DNA of 43,404 nt from a virus, in the IMG/VR virus record IMGVR_UViG_3300045945_000008, positions 1 through 43,404 of that record; one strand, 5' to 3'. Within the stretch, counting starts at the first letter, position 1. Each line of letters starts with the position of its first letter. This document shows, piece by piece, positions 31,542 to 38,609 of this stretch. The notes under the pieces are model-generated. The model saw only the letters and a list, made by a program, of their open reading frames with translations. It was not told the origin of the DNA and searched no databases. The position numbers were made by a program, and so were the translations under genes.

Positions 31542-32163
31542 TGATCTTTCTCCAAACCCCCATGATCGATGATCGCCGGCCAGGCGGGAGCAAGCCCAGC
31601 AACGACAAGGCAGCGGCCAGTCCTATCAAGACAAACAACGCCAGCCATGCACCGGCTGACGGCGCGGCTTTCTTCGGTGCCGGCGTCGGCAGCGGCACGA
31701 CATCGGACTCAAGCGGCGTCGGATCTGGCGCGAACAGCGGATCGGCAAATGCAAGGCGATCGGACTTCCCGACTGGCTGGACAATCGTGAACGTCACGAA
31801 GCGTTCGCGGAAGGTGTCGAACTTGTCGGTCGGCTGAGTGCCGTTCGCGTCAAGCACGGCTTCGGCCTTGTGTTCGGCGACGGGCGGCGCGACCTTTGGC
31901 AGTGGTGCTGCCACCTTTTTCTTCCTGACGATGGCGCGGTCCTTCATCGTCCCCCAGCAGCCGCGCGACTTCCACAGGTGCGCGGTCGGATACTTTGCCC
32001 GTGCCTCTTGCAGCGTCGGGCAGTCAGGCGTTGCCAATGCCGTTGTAATGAACGCAGCGACACCACAAGCAGCCATGAAGAAGCTGACCCACCAATTGAA
32101 TTTGATATGCGGGCGGCAGGCATATGCCGCTGAAAGAACCATACAATAGAGCGACAGCTTCAT
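31213..32163 (-). CDS. Two-TM membrane protein with Pro-rich periplasmic-type linker
   Basis: A 316-residue open frame starting at the ATG at 32163. The first segment VSFFMAACGVAAFITTAL is near residues 26-43. A Lys/Pro-rich part follows (KKKVAAPLPKVAPPVAEHKA), then a second segment AWLALFVLIGLAAALSLLGL near 172-191. The last 110 residues overlap the preceding gene in another frame and are Arg/His/Gly-rich, like an untranslated shadow, so the natural C-terminus could be nearer residue 207. The function is not known. It may be an envelope or superinfection-exclusion protein, by location and topology only. Confidence 0.6.
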   Translation of the reverse strand: MKLSLYCMVLSAAYACRPHIKFNWWVSFFMAACGVAAFITTALATPDCPTLQEARAKYPTAHLWKSRGCWGTMKDRAIVRKKKVAAPLPKVAPPVAEHKAEAVLDANGTQPTDKFDTFRERFVTFTIVQPVGKSDRLAFADPLFAPDPTPLESDVVPLPTPAPKKAAPSAGAWLALFVLIGLAAALSLLGLLPPGRRSSIMGVWRKINVTARNIAARFADKPAPRRERKIAGSTGAGNQQPHLHSRDFYDWSGGTYFRGHADRPHPFADCRDNTGALGAWARSRGLRPETPASEPGAVEIEHRGEDRKRVAKAWWR

Positions 32164-32168
32164 GGCGT

Positions 32169-32465
32169 TCACCGTGCCGCTTTCCTCAATGCCTTGATGA
32201 CTTCTTCCTTCGTGCGGCCAAGCGCGTCGTTCCATGTTGCGGGGTTGCGATATCCCTTTGTGATTTTTTTCAACCGGTGCCCAAGTTCGACATGAACCTC
32301 GTCCGGCATAAAACCGAATGCGCGTATGGATCCGAACAGGCAGACGCGACCGTCCGGCATGCTCATGGCGCGCTGGCACCATCCGTGCTTTTCGATATAG
32401 TCGGCAGCGAAGTTGAGAATTTGTTTCGCCTCGTGTTCGATTTCGATTTTAGGGTTATGCAGCAT
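32169..32465 (-). CDS. DUF6197-like protein
   Basis: A 98-residue protein starting at the ATG at 32465. It has ILNFAADYIEKHGWCQRAMS, then DGRVCLFGSIRAFGF, and a C-terminal WNDALGRTKEEVIKALRKAA. This order matches the DUF6197 family, whose role is unknown. The start lies five bases after the stop of the small gene ending at 32471, so the two are probably translated together. Confidence 0.72.
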   Translation of the reverse strand: MLHNPKIEIEHEAKQILNFAADYIEKHGWCQRAMSMPDGRVCLFGSIRAFGFMPDEVHVELGHRLKKITKGYRNPATWNDALGRTKEEVIKALRKAAR

Positions 32466-32470
32466 GGCTT

Positions 32471-32638
32471 CTAATGATCCTTCCTTGCTACTTCCCGCGC
32501 CATCACCGGCATGTATCCATCGCGCCACATGCGCAGCAGTTCGTCCGCGGCCTGTTGCGGCGTGCAGCCCAGCACCTTGGCCATCACGGCGATGGCACCC
32601 TCCAGGCTGATTTCCTCATCGTCGTCGTCGAACCCCAT
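32471..32638 (-). CDS. Small acidic protein (55 aa)
   Basis: A 55-residue protein starting at the ATG at 32638, with a gaggaaa site upstream. It reads MGFDDDDEEISLEGAIAVMA, then a helix with AKVLGCTPQQAADELLRMWR, and ends in ARKDH. The very acidic start and amphipathic helices suggest a small binding protein. It fits between the lipoprotein and the DUF6197 gene without overlap. Function unknown. Confidence 0.68.
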   Translation of the reverse strand: MGFDDDDEEISLEGAIAVMAKVLGCTPQQAADELLRMWRDGYMPVMAREVARKDH

Positions 32639-32650
32639 CGCGCTGTTTCC

Positions 32651-32902
32651 TCAATTTTCAACGGTGCGCTTTTCGTAGCCTCTTGCTTTCATGCAAAGCG
32701 TTCCTAATTCTGCGGCGCGGATAGCCTCGCTAAAACCTGCGTTCGTCGATGTAGTGTCGACTGTTCGTTTAACTTCATACATGCATTGGGCTTCATCGTT
32801 CTTTAGCGCTGCTGCAGTCACACCCGGCTTATCCCAAACCCAAGTGCGATTGCACCCAGCCAGCGCCAATGAAATACAAATGACGCATATGAGCCGACTC
32901 AT
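32651..32902 (-). CDS. Small lipoprotein
   Basis: An 83-residue protein with a signal peptide and lipobox (LICVICISLALAGCNRTWVW). Cys18 would be lipidated. The mature part is polar with two further Cys (AQCMYE and TLCMKARGYEK), giving a possible disulphide. The ATG at 32902 overlaps the RecT stop (tgatg). Phage lipoproteins in early regions can block superinfection, but no direct sign of this is seen here. Confidence 0.75.
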   Translation of the reverse strand: MSRLICVICISLALAGCNRTWVWDKPGVTAAALKNDEAQCMYEVKRTVDTTSTNAGFSEAIRAAELGTLCMKARGYEKRTVEN

Positions 32903-33705
32903 CACTCCGCACCCGTTTTCAGTTCGAGCTCGTCGGACATCTCGGCGCCCGGCTGCGCTTGTTCGCCGCCAAAGGCATCAAGCCGGTCGGCAATGGCGGT
33001 GAGTGGCTTCACGTTCGGGTGCGGGTTGTCCTTTTTGTCGGCTTCCAGATCATCATCGCGCCGGATCAGGTCATCGAGATCGGATGACGTCGGCAACCGC
33101 TTGGCCAGGTTGCGCAGCACGGTTTTTTGCCAGGCCTCGTCGGTCCATTCTGTCCATAATGGGGAATTCTTGGCTCGGCTGGCGCTGCGGCGTTTATTTA
33201 TTTCGCTTTCGGACATCACCTTGATCATCACGCCGCCATCCTTGGTTTCCGCCATTGCGTAGGCCTTGATCGCCTTGCCGGTGCCGTCGCCTGGAACGTG
33301 CTTCATGTGCTCGCCGTGCTCGTCGATCCAGTAGTTGAACTCCTCGCCGTCGCGCACGATGCCGGCGGTGATTGCCTTGAACTGGCCGGAATTGCGGAAC
33401 CGTTTGAGCAGCCCGCCGATCATGGGCAGGTAGACAACCTTGCCGCCCATGACGACGAAGGCGGCATCGCGGTTGTCGGGAAGCAAGCCGTCGGCGGCGC
33501 ATTTCATGCAGGCCACGCCAAGCGATTGCCGGTCGGCGGCAAGCAGTTCGGTGTTGAGCAGCACCGCCGTTTTCACCGCGCGGATGAAGCGGTCAGCCGG
33601 GATGTGATCCGGCAGTGCACTCTTGAATTCATGCGATCTGGCGACAAGCTGGAATTCCAGCGATTGCATGGGGTCTTTAGCGATCTTGTCGGATTTGGCG
33701 GTCAT
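32902..33705 (-). CDS. recT: RecT-family single-strand annealing protein
   Basis: A 267-residue RecT/Redbeta-type annealing protein. The ATG at 33705 overlaps the exonuclease stop (atga). Family features are VLLNTELLAADRQSLGVACM with LPDNRDAAFVVMGGKVVYLP, and the core KRFRNSGQFKAITAGIVRDG. The C-terminus is acidic. It anneals single-stranded DNA left by the partner exonuclease and helps recombination and repair of phage DNA. Confidence 0.88.
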   Translation of the reverse strand: MTAKSDKIAKDPMQSLEFQLVARSHEFKSALPDHIPADRFIRAVKTAVLLNTELLAADRQSLGVACMKCAADGLLPDNRDAAFVVMGGKVVYLPMIGGLLKRFRNSGQFKAITAGIVRDGEEFNYWIDEHGEHMKHVPGDGTGKAIKAYAMAETKDGGVMIKVMSESEINKRRSASRAKNSPLWTEWTDEAWQKTVLRNLAKRLPTSSDLDDLIRRDDDLEADKKDNPHPNVKPLTAIADRLDAFGGEQAQPGAEMSDELELKTGAE

Positions 33706-34634
33706 GTGGTTTCCTTTATGCGCAGCACGCGCGGGGTTGATGGCGCAACGGTGTAGCCCTTGCGGTTCATTATTTTCCAAGTGACGTTGAAACCTGGAAC
33801 GATCGCGGCTGACGCATCCCGCATTTTATCCATCACCATCGCGTCGATTTCGTCACACCGCTCGGTTGCCGTTTTAATTGCGGATTTAAGCCCGGTGCGT
33901 TCCTGTAATCCTGAGATCACTTCGTTGTCGCCGGACAGGTCGATTGTTTTGGCGTCGAGCTCGCGCGGTGATAGCGCTGCGATCAGTTCCTTGTCCTTGC
34001 CATAATCGCGATCGGGTTCGTTGCCGTCGCGGATATCGTTCCAGAACTGCTGCACCGCCTGCTTTATCTTTTCCTCGGCGGCACGATGGCGCGGCACTTC
34101 AAAAATATGGCAAGGCAGATCATGCGGATCGACGACGAGCACCGCTATGGCACCGAACGCGGCATTGGTCAGCATCATCTCGGTGGCGATCTGCAGCATG
34201 ACCCACATCGGCGGTCCTGCCAGTTCTGTGCCGCCGTTCCAATCGCGCGCGAACACCGAGGGCGCCGCGGTCTTGCATTGCAGGACGCCGTTGCGTTCCG
34301 GCGGGTCGGTATCGGAAATATAAAAATCCGGCGTGCAGCCCAACCGCAGATCGGGATCGCGGAAATAATGCTTGGCCTTGGTGATCAGCCATTGCGGGCG
34401 CTGTTCCTCGACTGCCGCCGCAACCGCGCCTTCAAGGATCCTGCCACGACGCAAGGGGCCACTGTCCTTGACTTCCGGCAGCTCGACCTTGCCCTGCTTT
34501 TCGATGTAGAGGCGAAGCGCGGACACATACGGGTGCAGCCCATGAAGCGCCGGTTCGACGGACGCCGTGACGTCGCGCTTTCGGAGACTTTGCCATTGAT
34601 CGCGGCTGGTTATGTCGATGCGCTCAATCGTCAT
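33702..34634 (-). CDS. YqaJ/lambda-exonuclease-family recombination nuclease
   Basis: A 310-residue protein of the YqaJ/lambda exonuclease group (PD-(D/E)XK fold), partner of RecT. Motifs are LGCTPDFYISDTDPP, with the metal-binding Asp, and GVLQCKTAAPSVF, where the (E)xK position reads QxK. An extra helical C-terminal part follows. The substitution of Gln for the expected Glu is unusual and may weaken metal binding. It is the first gene of the leftward operon. Its ATG at 34634 has a ggagg with only one base between, and the putative promoter lies directly before it. Confidence 0.82.
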   Translation of the reverse strand: MTIERIDITSRDQWQSLRKRDVTASVEPALHGLHPYVSALRLYIEKQGKVELPEVKDSGPLRRGRILEGAVAAAVEEQRPQWLITKAKHYFRDPDLRLGCTPDFYISDTDPPERNGVLQCKTAAPSVFARDWNGGTELAGPPMWVMLQIATEMMLTNAAFGAIAVLVVDPHDLPCHIFEVPRHRAAEEKIKQAVQQFWNDIRDGNEPDRDYGKDKELIAALSPRELDAKTIDLSGDNEVISGLQERTGLKSAIKTATERCDEIDAMVMDKMRDASAAIVPGFNVTWKIMNRKGYTVAPSTPRVLRIKETT

Positions 34635-34640
34635 GCCTCC

Positions 34641-34669
34641 GTTCTATTCCAAAACATTTGGAAAGGCAA
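34641..34669 (-). promoter_or_regulatory. Putative leftward early promoter with operator (PL-like)
   Basis: On the reverse strand: -35-like TTGCCT (34669-34664), a 17-bp palindrome TTCCAAATGTTTTGGAA filling the spacer (34663-34647), and -10-like TAGAAC (34646-34641). The exonuclease ATG lies 35 bases after the first T of TTGCCT, so the message would be leaderless or nearly so. The twin site at 35276-35292 supports a repressor-operator reading. Confidence 0.6.
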
Positions 34670-34677
34670 GCGGCCAT

Positions 34678-34694
34678 TCACAAGAATTTTGGAC
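34678..34694. promoter_or_regulatory. Possible degenerate second operator
   Basis: A 17-bp stretch TCACAAGAATTTTGGAC that keeps the right arm TTTTGGA of the operator consensus but only part of the left arm. It lies 31 bp from the full operator, three helical turns. It may be a weaker site for co-operative binding. Confidence 0.35.
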
Positions 34695-34786
34695 AATAGC
34701 GGTTGCAATCGGGGGCGCGACAAATAGACTGTGCAAGTGCCCCGTGCCGTGGCGTGTTAATTAGTGGGGCCAGATAAGGGTCGGCC

Positions 34787-34966
34787 ATGACACCGGATGC
34801 GCACAAGCGCCAGGCCTTGAGTTTGGCCGCACAGTTGCCGGAACAACCGGAAGATGTGCGGGCGGTAATGCTGCAACTACAAGTGCTTGTCGATGACTTC
34901 CTGCTGCGAACGGAAGGCCAACCTGCCCGGCCTAGCGTCGTGCCCTTCCGCGCCGAGAGCCATTAG
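34787..34966 (+). CDS. Small protein (59 aa)
   Basis: A 59-residue rightward protein starting at ATG 34787 with an aaggg site about 8 bases upstream. It reads MTPDAHKRQALSLAAQLPEQ, then PEDVRAVMLQLQVLVDDFLL. It is helical, possibly a small regulator. It overlaps the 3' end of the leftward repressor by 35 bp. Function unknown. Confidence 0.55.
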   Translation: MTPDAHKRQALSLAAQLPEQPEDVRAVMLQLQVLVDDFLLRTEGQPARPSVVPFRAESH

Positions 34967-35213
34967 GAAGCTCGCCCAGGCGTTTTGCCAGCTCGACGGG
35001 CAGTCCGGCAGGGTTTCCGAAGAATAACCAATCCATGGTCACGCCCGGGAAGCGGCGGCATATCTTAATCGCCACGTCCAGGCTCAACGGTGTCCCGCGC
35101 TCGAAGTTATTCCACCGGCTGATCTTGATCCCCAACGCTGCGGCCATGGCGGTCTGCGTCGGGATCTCCAGCGCCTCGCGCAATCGCACCAGCCGCGCAC
35201 CCTGTTCAGTCAT
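34932..35213 (-). CDS. XRE-family HTH repressor (CI-like)
   Basis: A 93-residue DNA-binding protein with an HTH of the Cro/CI family: LRLREALEIPTQ-type start, then TQTAMAAALGIKISRWNNFE (recognition helix), and LSLDVAIKICRRFPG. The ATG at 35213 is preferred over an upstream GTG at 35222. There is no protease-like C-terminal domain, so it is not of the SOS-cleaved kind. It is transcribed opposite to the Cro-like gene and is the likely lysogeny repressor acting on the paired 17-bp palindromes. Confidence 0.82.
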   Translation of the reverse strand: MTEQGARLVRLREALEIPTQTAMAAALGIKISRWNNFERGTPLSLDVAIKICRRFPGVTMDWLFFGNPAGLPVELAKRLGELPNGSRRGRARR

Positions 35214-35269
35214 GGGCCGCACTCTACTACTGCCCGCGATGCTACGTCATGTCGCAAGGCTTTGGGAAG

Positions 35270-35297
35270 TTGCATTTCCATAAATTTTGGATATGCT
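35270..35297 (+). promoter_or_regulatory. Putative rightward early promoter with operator (PR-like)
   Basis: -35-like TTGCAT (35270-35275), the 17-bp palindrome TTCCATAAATTTTGGAT (35276-35292), and -10-like TATGCT (35292-35297). The operator matches the leftward one at 13 of 17 positions. The ATG at 35305 lies exactly 35 bases after the first T of the -35 box, the same spacing as for the leftward promoter. It lies between the repressor and the Cro-like gene. Confidence 0.65.
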
Positions 35298-35304
35298 GGC
35301 GGGA

Positions 35305-35526
35305 ATGAAACTATCCACGGCAGCCGAAATCATCGAAAAGCTGGGCGGAATCAACACCGTCGGGGCTTTGACGAACTCCGATTACAAGGCGGTGTGGAAT
35401 TGGAAGGCCGGCAACTGGTTTCCCGCCCGCACCTACGTCGTCCTTGATGCCGAATTGCGCAAGCGCGGCCTGATCGCGCCGGCCTCGCTGTGGGGCATGA
35501 AGCAAACCGAATTCGAGAAAAAGTAG
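35305..35526 (+). CDS. Cro-like HTH regulator
   Basis: A 73-residue protein with the Cro/YdaS-like HTH: TAAEIIEKLGGINTVGAL, then DYKAVWNWKAGNWFPARTYV. The pattern 'NWK..NWFPARTYVVL' is typical of such phage regulators. The ATG at 35305 was chosen because upstream starts would sit inside the promoter, and because it matches the spacing of the leftward start. It is divergent from the repressor and is the first gene of the rightward regulatory operon. Confidence 0.75.
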   Translation: MKLSTAAEIIEKLGGINTVGALTNSDYKAVWNWKAGNWFPARTYVVLDAELRKRGLIAPASLWGMKQTEFEKK

Positions 35527-35555
35527 CCGCGTCAAACGCCGCGAAAGGCGCGCCG

Positions 35556-36011
35556 ATGGATGCCTATGCCCCAAAGCCAAGCCGATGGGACGACAATCCG
35601 GGGATGGACGACATGCTCAAGCAATTGCTGGCCGAGGGGTTCAGCGCCCGCATCATCGCCGACAAGCTGTCGAAGCTATTCGGCGCACCGTTGACACGCA
35701 ATTCGGTGATCGGGCGCGCGGCGCGAAAGAAATTTCCTGTCCCGATAAAGACCAAACCGAAAGCAAAGCCCGTTCCGATCTTGTCTGCGGCGGCCTTTAC
35801 CCGGACGTTGAAGCAGACAAGGGCGGCGGGCGTTGAACCCTTGCAAACCGCGCCCGCCGCTTTCCTTGGCATTGCGCTGATTGATCTAAATCAACACCAC
35901 TGCCGCTATCCGGAAGGCGATCCGATCCTGTTCTGCGGCCAGCCGCCGGTCGATGGATCGCCGTATTGCAAAAAGCATACGCGCCTGTGTTTCGTCGGGG
36001 GTAAACGATGA
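35556..36011 (+). CDS. gcrA: GcrA-family cell cycle regulator homologue
   Basis: A 151-residue GcrA-like protein. The DNA-binding part is MLKQLLAEGFSARIIADKLS followed by LTRNSVIGRAARKKF, and the C-terminal sigma-factor-binding part has CRYPEGDPILFCGQPP and SPYCKKHTR. In Caulobacter and relatives, GcrA activates promoters that carry methylated GANTC sites during S phase. A phage copy may take over that programme or co-ordinate lytic genes with it. That role is inferred. The ATG at 35556 has an aaagg site. Confidence 0.88.
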   Translation: MDAYAPKPSRWDDNPGMDDMLKQLLAEGFSARIIADKLSKLFGAPLTRNSVIGRAARKKFPVPIKTKPKAKPVPILSAAAFTRTLKQTRAAGVEPLQTAPAAFLGIALIDLNQHHCRYPEGDPILFCGQPPVDGSPYCKKHTRLCFVGGKR

Positions 36012-36643
36012 TCGAGGCCGCCGAATACGCGACACCGTATCAACGCCGCCTGTATGAGCGCTATCAGGAGATCCACCGCAAATTCTTTCCCCGCCCGCCG
36101 GTATTTCCCGAAGCGCAGCCGGAAGCACAGCCAGAGCAGCCGCCAGAGCCAATTCCGGCAATCCCGGTCAAGCCGATCGATATCACGCAGACCAAACTGC
36201 GCATGCGCATCATCCGCCGTGTGGTCTGCGCTTCGTTCAGCATTACGCAGGAGTTCCTGATCAGCGAGCAGCGCACGGCAAAGGTCGTCGTTCCCCGGCA
36301 TCTGTGCGCCTACCTGATATCGCGCTTCACCACCGCATCGCTGCCCACGATCGGCAAATCCTTGGGCGACCGCGATCATACGACGATCATCCATGCCATT
36401 CGGCGCACAGGGGTGCGCATTGCCGCCGACCGCAAGTTTGCCGAGAGGGTGCACATGATCGAGCAGGAAATCCGCAACGAACTGGGCGAAACGTCAAGGC
36501 CGCGGCACTGCATCGCGCGCTATGTCGAGCATCATAGGGTGGCCGACTACCTGCTCATCGGCTGGATGTGGGCCGCGAACCTGAACGAATACGCGGCGCT
36601 GCTGATCTGGCCATGCGGCTGCCAGTATGTGGAGCCGAAATGA
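36008..36643 (+). CDS. DnaA C-terminal-domain (domain IV) protein
   Basis: A 211-residue protein that carries the DNA-binding domain IV of DnaA but no AAA+ ATPase. A Pro-rich N-terminus (residues 32-55) is followed by domain IV at about 65-150: QEFLISEQRTAKVVVPRHLC and LPTIGKSLGDRDHTTIIHAI. The latter is the DnaA-box recognition signature. The C-terminal 55 residues are unique. It may compete with or recruit host DnaA at DnaA boxes. The start overlaps the GcrA stop (atga). Confidence 0.85.
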   Translation: MIEAAEYATPYQRRLYERYQEIHRKFFPRPPVFPEAQPEAQPEQPPEPIPAIPVKPIDITQTKLRMRIIRRVVCASFSITQEFLISEQRTAKVVVPRHLCAYLISRFTTASLPTIGKSLGDRDHTTIIHAIRRTGVRIAADRKFAERVHMIEQEIRNELGETSRPRHCIARYVEHHRVADYLLIGWMWAANLNEYAALLIWPCGCQYVEPK

Positions 36644-36876
36644 CCTGGCAGCACCGCTACCGCCGCCATCTGCGCTCACGGGAATGGCGATATCTCAAAG
36701 CCAGAGTGGTCAACATGCGCGGACGGCAATGCGAGATCTGCGGTGCCGTGAACGACCTGCACCTGCATCACAAGACATATCTGCGCTTCGGCCACGAGCG
36801 CATCGAGGACGTCGAGCTGCTCTGCCACACGTGCCACCGGGAAACGCATCGGCAGGAGCCGCCATGGGCATCGTGA
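36640..36876 (+). CDS. HNH endonuclease
   Basis: A 78-residue HNH nuclease starting at an ATG that overlaps the previous stop. It has a CEICG knuckle, the HNH core LHLHHKTYLRFGHERIEDVE and LLCHTCHRETH. HNH proteins in phages aid DNA packaging or act as nicking endonucleases. A role at the early-operon position is unknown. It overlaps the next gene by 13 bp. Confidence 0.85.
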   Translation: MTWQHRYRRHLRSREWRYLKARVVNMRGRQCEICGAVNDLHLHHKTYLRFGHERIEDVELLCHTCHRETHRQEPPWAS

Positions 36877-37304
36877 AATGGTATGCCCGCGATCCGCTGC
36901 GTGCCCTCAAAGGCATGATGAACATGACGCTCGAGGAATGCGGCGCATACAACAAGATCCTTGACCTGATCTACCTGCACGACGGCAGCCTGATCGATGA
37001 CCCGAAAGAAATCTGCCGCTGGCTGAATTGCAACGCAAAAACCTGGCGGCGCGTCCGCACAAGGCTCATGGATCTGGGCAAGCTTTATATCCACGGCGGC
37101 TGTCTGCATAACCAGCGCGCCGACGAGGAGATCGTGAAGATCAAAAGAAAGGTCGATCAGGCGACCTCTGCGGCTGACCAACGATGGGCCACATATAATG
37201 AAATCAAGAGGTTGTCGGATGCGGACGCAATGCTACCCAGAACCAGAGTAAGTAAGCTAAGCGCAAATATCGTGCCAATTTCCGGAAACCGAGAAAGAAA
37301 GTAA
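36864..37304 (+). CDS. DUF1376 (YdaU-like) replication-associated protein
   Basis: A 146-residue protein of the DUF1376 family (YdaU/primosomal-like). The motif MGIVKWYARDPLRALKGMM, the helix LTLEECGAYNKILDLIYLHD, then DDPKEICRWLNCNAKTWRRV, and LHNQRADEEIVKIKRKVDQA are all typical. Such proteins often lie next to phage replication genes. A ggag site precedes the ATG. It closes the rightward regulatory operon. The next 150 bases hold no gene. Confidence 0.82.
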   Translation: MGIVKWYARDPLRALKGMMNMTLEECGAYNKILDLIYLHDGSLIDDPKEICRWLNCNAKTWRRVRTRLMDLGKLYIHGGCLHNQRADEEIVKIKRKVDQATSAADQRWATYNEIKRLSDADAMLPRTRVSKLSANIVPISGNRERK

Positions 37305-37353
37305 GAAAAAATTTAGCCCTTGAGCGGGCCAGCAAGCGCCAAGGACTGCCCCT

Positions 37354-37370
37354 TACCAAAGCTTTTGGAA
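37354..37370. promoter_or_regulatory. Third copy of the 17-bp operator palindrome
   Basis: TACCAAAGCTTTTGGAA matches the operator at 34647-34663 at 14 of 17 positions. It lies in the 153-bp gap after the DUF1376 gene. A good -10 box (TATACT at 37408-37413) lies about 40 bases downstream but has no clear -35 box. The site may control entry into the HNH/NusG/terminase segment. Confidence 0.5.
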
Positions 37371-37457
37371 TTCGTCGTGGATTTCGTGCGAACGCATGGG
37401 CAGCCGCTATACTTGGATTTGGAACCATGCTAGGCGCGGTAATTCGCGGGGCAAATC

Positions 37458-38069
37458 ATGCTTATAGCGCCAATCAAACTCAAAAAATGCAGCCAATGCG
37501 GCGGTGAGTGGGATGAGGAAGCAGCATTCAGAAAAAATCCTCCCCGCTGGCAAGGGTCCCTGCCAGCATCGCGGCCGCGGTGTGTGGGTTGTGAATTAAC
37601 AGAACGAAATGACCCATCACCCGAAGCTAGAGCACGCAAAAAAGCAAAAGAAACTTTGGACTACCACGCTGGAAAATATGGGATGAAGCCGGACCAGTTT
37701 GCTCGGCGTTATGGTTGGGACACCAATCGGATGGCCTACGATATCATGCACATTTATGAAAACACGTGCTGCTATTGTTGGGAAAGATACGATGGCATGG
37801 GCAACGGATTGAGGGACATCACACTTGATATTGTAGATCGCGAGCGCGAGCCATATTACGGTACTAACGTTAGATGGTGCTGTTCGACGTGCAATTCCGA
37901 AAAAGCAACAATGAGTCCAGAGTTGTGGGCACGGCGCTTAAATTTCTGGCGCGAATATCACAACCATATTGAATCAATAAAGAAAAACGTCGTTCATGGC
38001 CTGCCAATGGAAGCCTATTTTGGGCCGGCTAAATTGATTTCTATGGTCGTTCTTGCGTTGCTGTTCTAA
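37458..38069 (+). CDS. HNH-like endonuclease with zinc-knuckle, AT-rich insert
   Basis: A 203-residue protein. Two CxxC-type knuckles (KKCSQCGG near residue 10 and CCYCWERY near 106) are followed by TLDIVDREREPYYGTNVRWC and CSTCNSEK. This is an HNH-type metal-binding core. The coding sequence is clearly lower in GC and has more AT-rich codons than its neighbours, so it may have been gained recently (homing-type or moron). The function in phage DNA packaging or mobility is not certain. Confidence 0.72.
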   Translation: MLIAPIKLKKCSQCGGEWDEEAAFRKNPPRWQGSLPASRPRCVGCELTERNDPSPEARARKKAKETLDYHAGKYGMKPDQFARRYGWDTNRMAYDIMHIYENTCCYCWERYDGMGNGLRDITLDIVDREREPYYGTNVRWCCSTCNSEKATMSPELWARRLNFWREYHNHIESIKKNVVHGLPMEAYFGPAKLISMVVLALLF

Positions 38070-38609
38070 ATGCGCTGGTACGCCGCCAAAACAAAACCCC
38101 GCCAGGAGCACACGGCTCTCGAGCACCTGCGCCGGCAGAACTTCGAAACCTACTGCCCGCGCATTATGATTGAGCGCCTGAAAAGCACAGGCATACGCCG
38201 CGAGTTGGAACCTCTCTGCCCCGGCTACGTCCTGATCCGCTTCGATCTCTCCGACACGACTTGGCGCGTTATCAACAGCACCCGCGGCATCTCCAAACTG
38301 CTCAGTTTCACGGAAAACGGCACGCCAACCGCCATCACGCCCGGCAGCGTGGAAAGCCTGAAAGCGCTTGAAGCACAAGGCAAACTGTTCATATCGGAAG
38401 TCACGCGCCTGCACCGTGGCGACAAGGTGCGCATCAAGTTCGGCACGCTGTCCGATCGTATTGCCGAAGTGGTTTTTTCCCAAGGCAACCGCATCACATT
38501 GCTGCTTAATTTACTTGGTCGGAAAGTCCCTATAAAAGCACCACTACATGCCCTTGAGGTGGTGCAGGGTCGGCACACTAAAGCTAGGTCCCCTGCGCTG
38601 GTGCGGTAG
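38070..38609 (+). CDS. NusG/RfaH-like transcription antiterminator
   Basis: A 179-residue NusG-family protein. The NGN domain (residues 1-100) opens MRWYAAKTKPRQEHTALEHL and has LCPGYVLIRFDLSDTTWRVI. A KOW-like part follows (residues 115-165, VTRLHRGDKVRIKFG). It is shorter and more basic at the C-terminus than host NusG. Such specialised paralogues (RfaH/LoaP) bind RNA polymerase and let it pass terminators in long operons. The late operon that follows spans more than 30 kb. ATG directly follows the previous TAA. Confidence 0.85.
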   Translation: MRWYAAKTKPRQEHTALEHLRRQNFETYCPRIMIERLKSTGIRRELEPLCPGYVLIRFDLSDTTWRVINSTRGISKLLSFTENGTPTAITPGSVESLKALEAQGKLFISEVTRLHRGDKVRIKFGTLSDRIAEVVFSQGNRITLLLNLLGRKVPIKAPLHALEVVQGRHTKARSPALVR

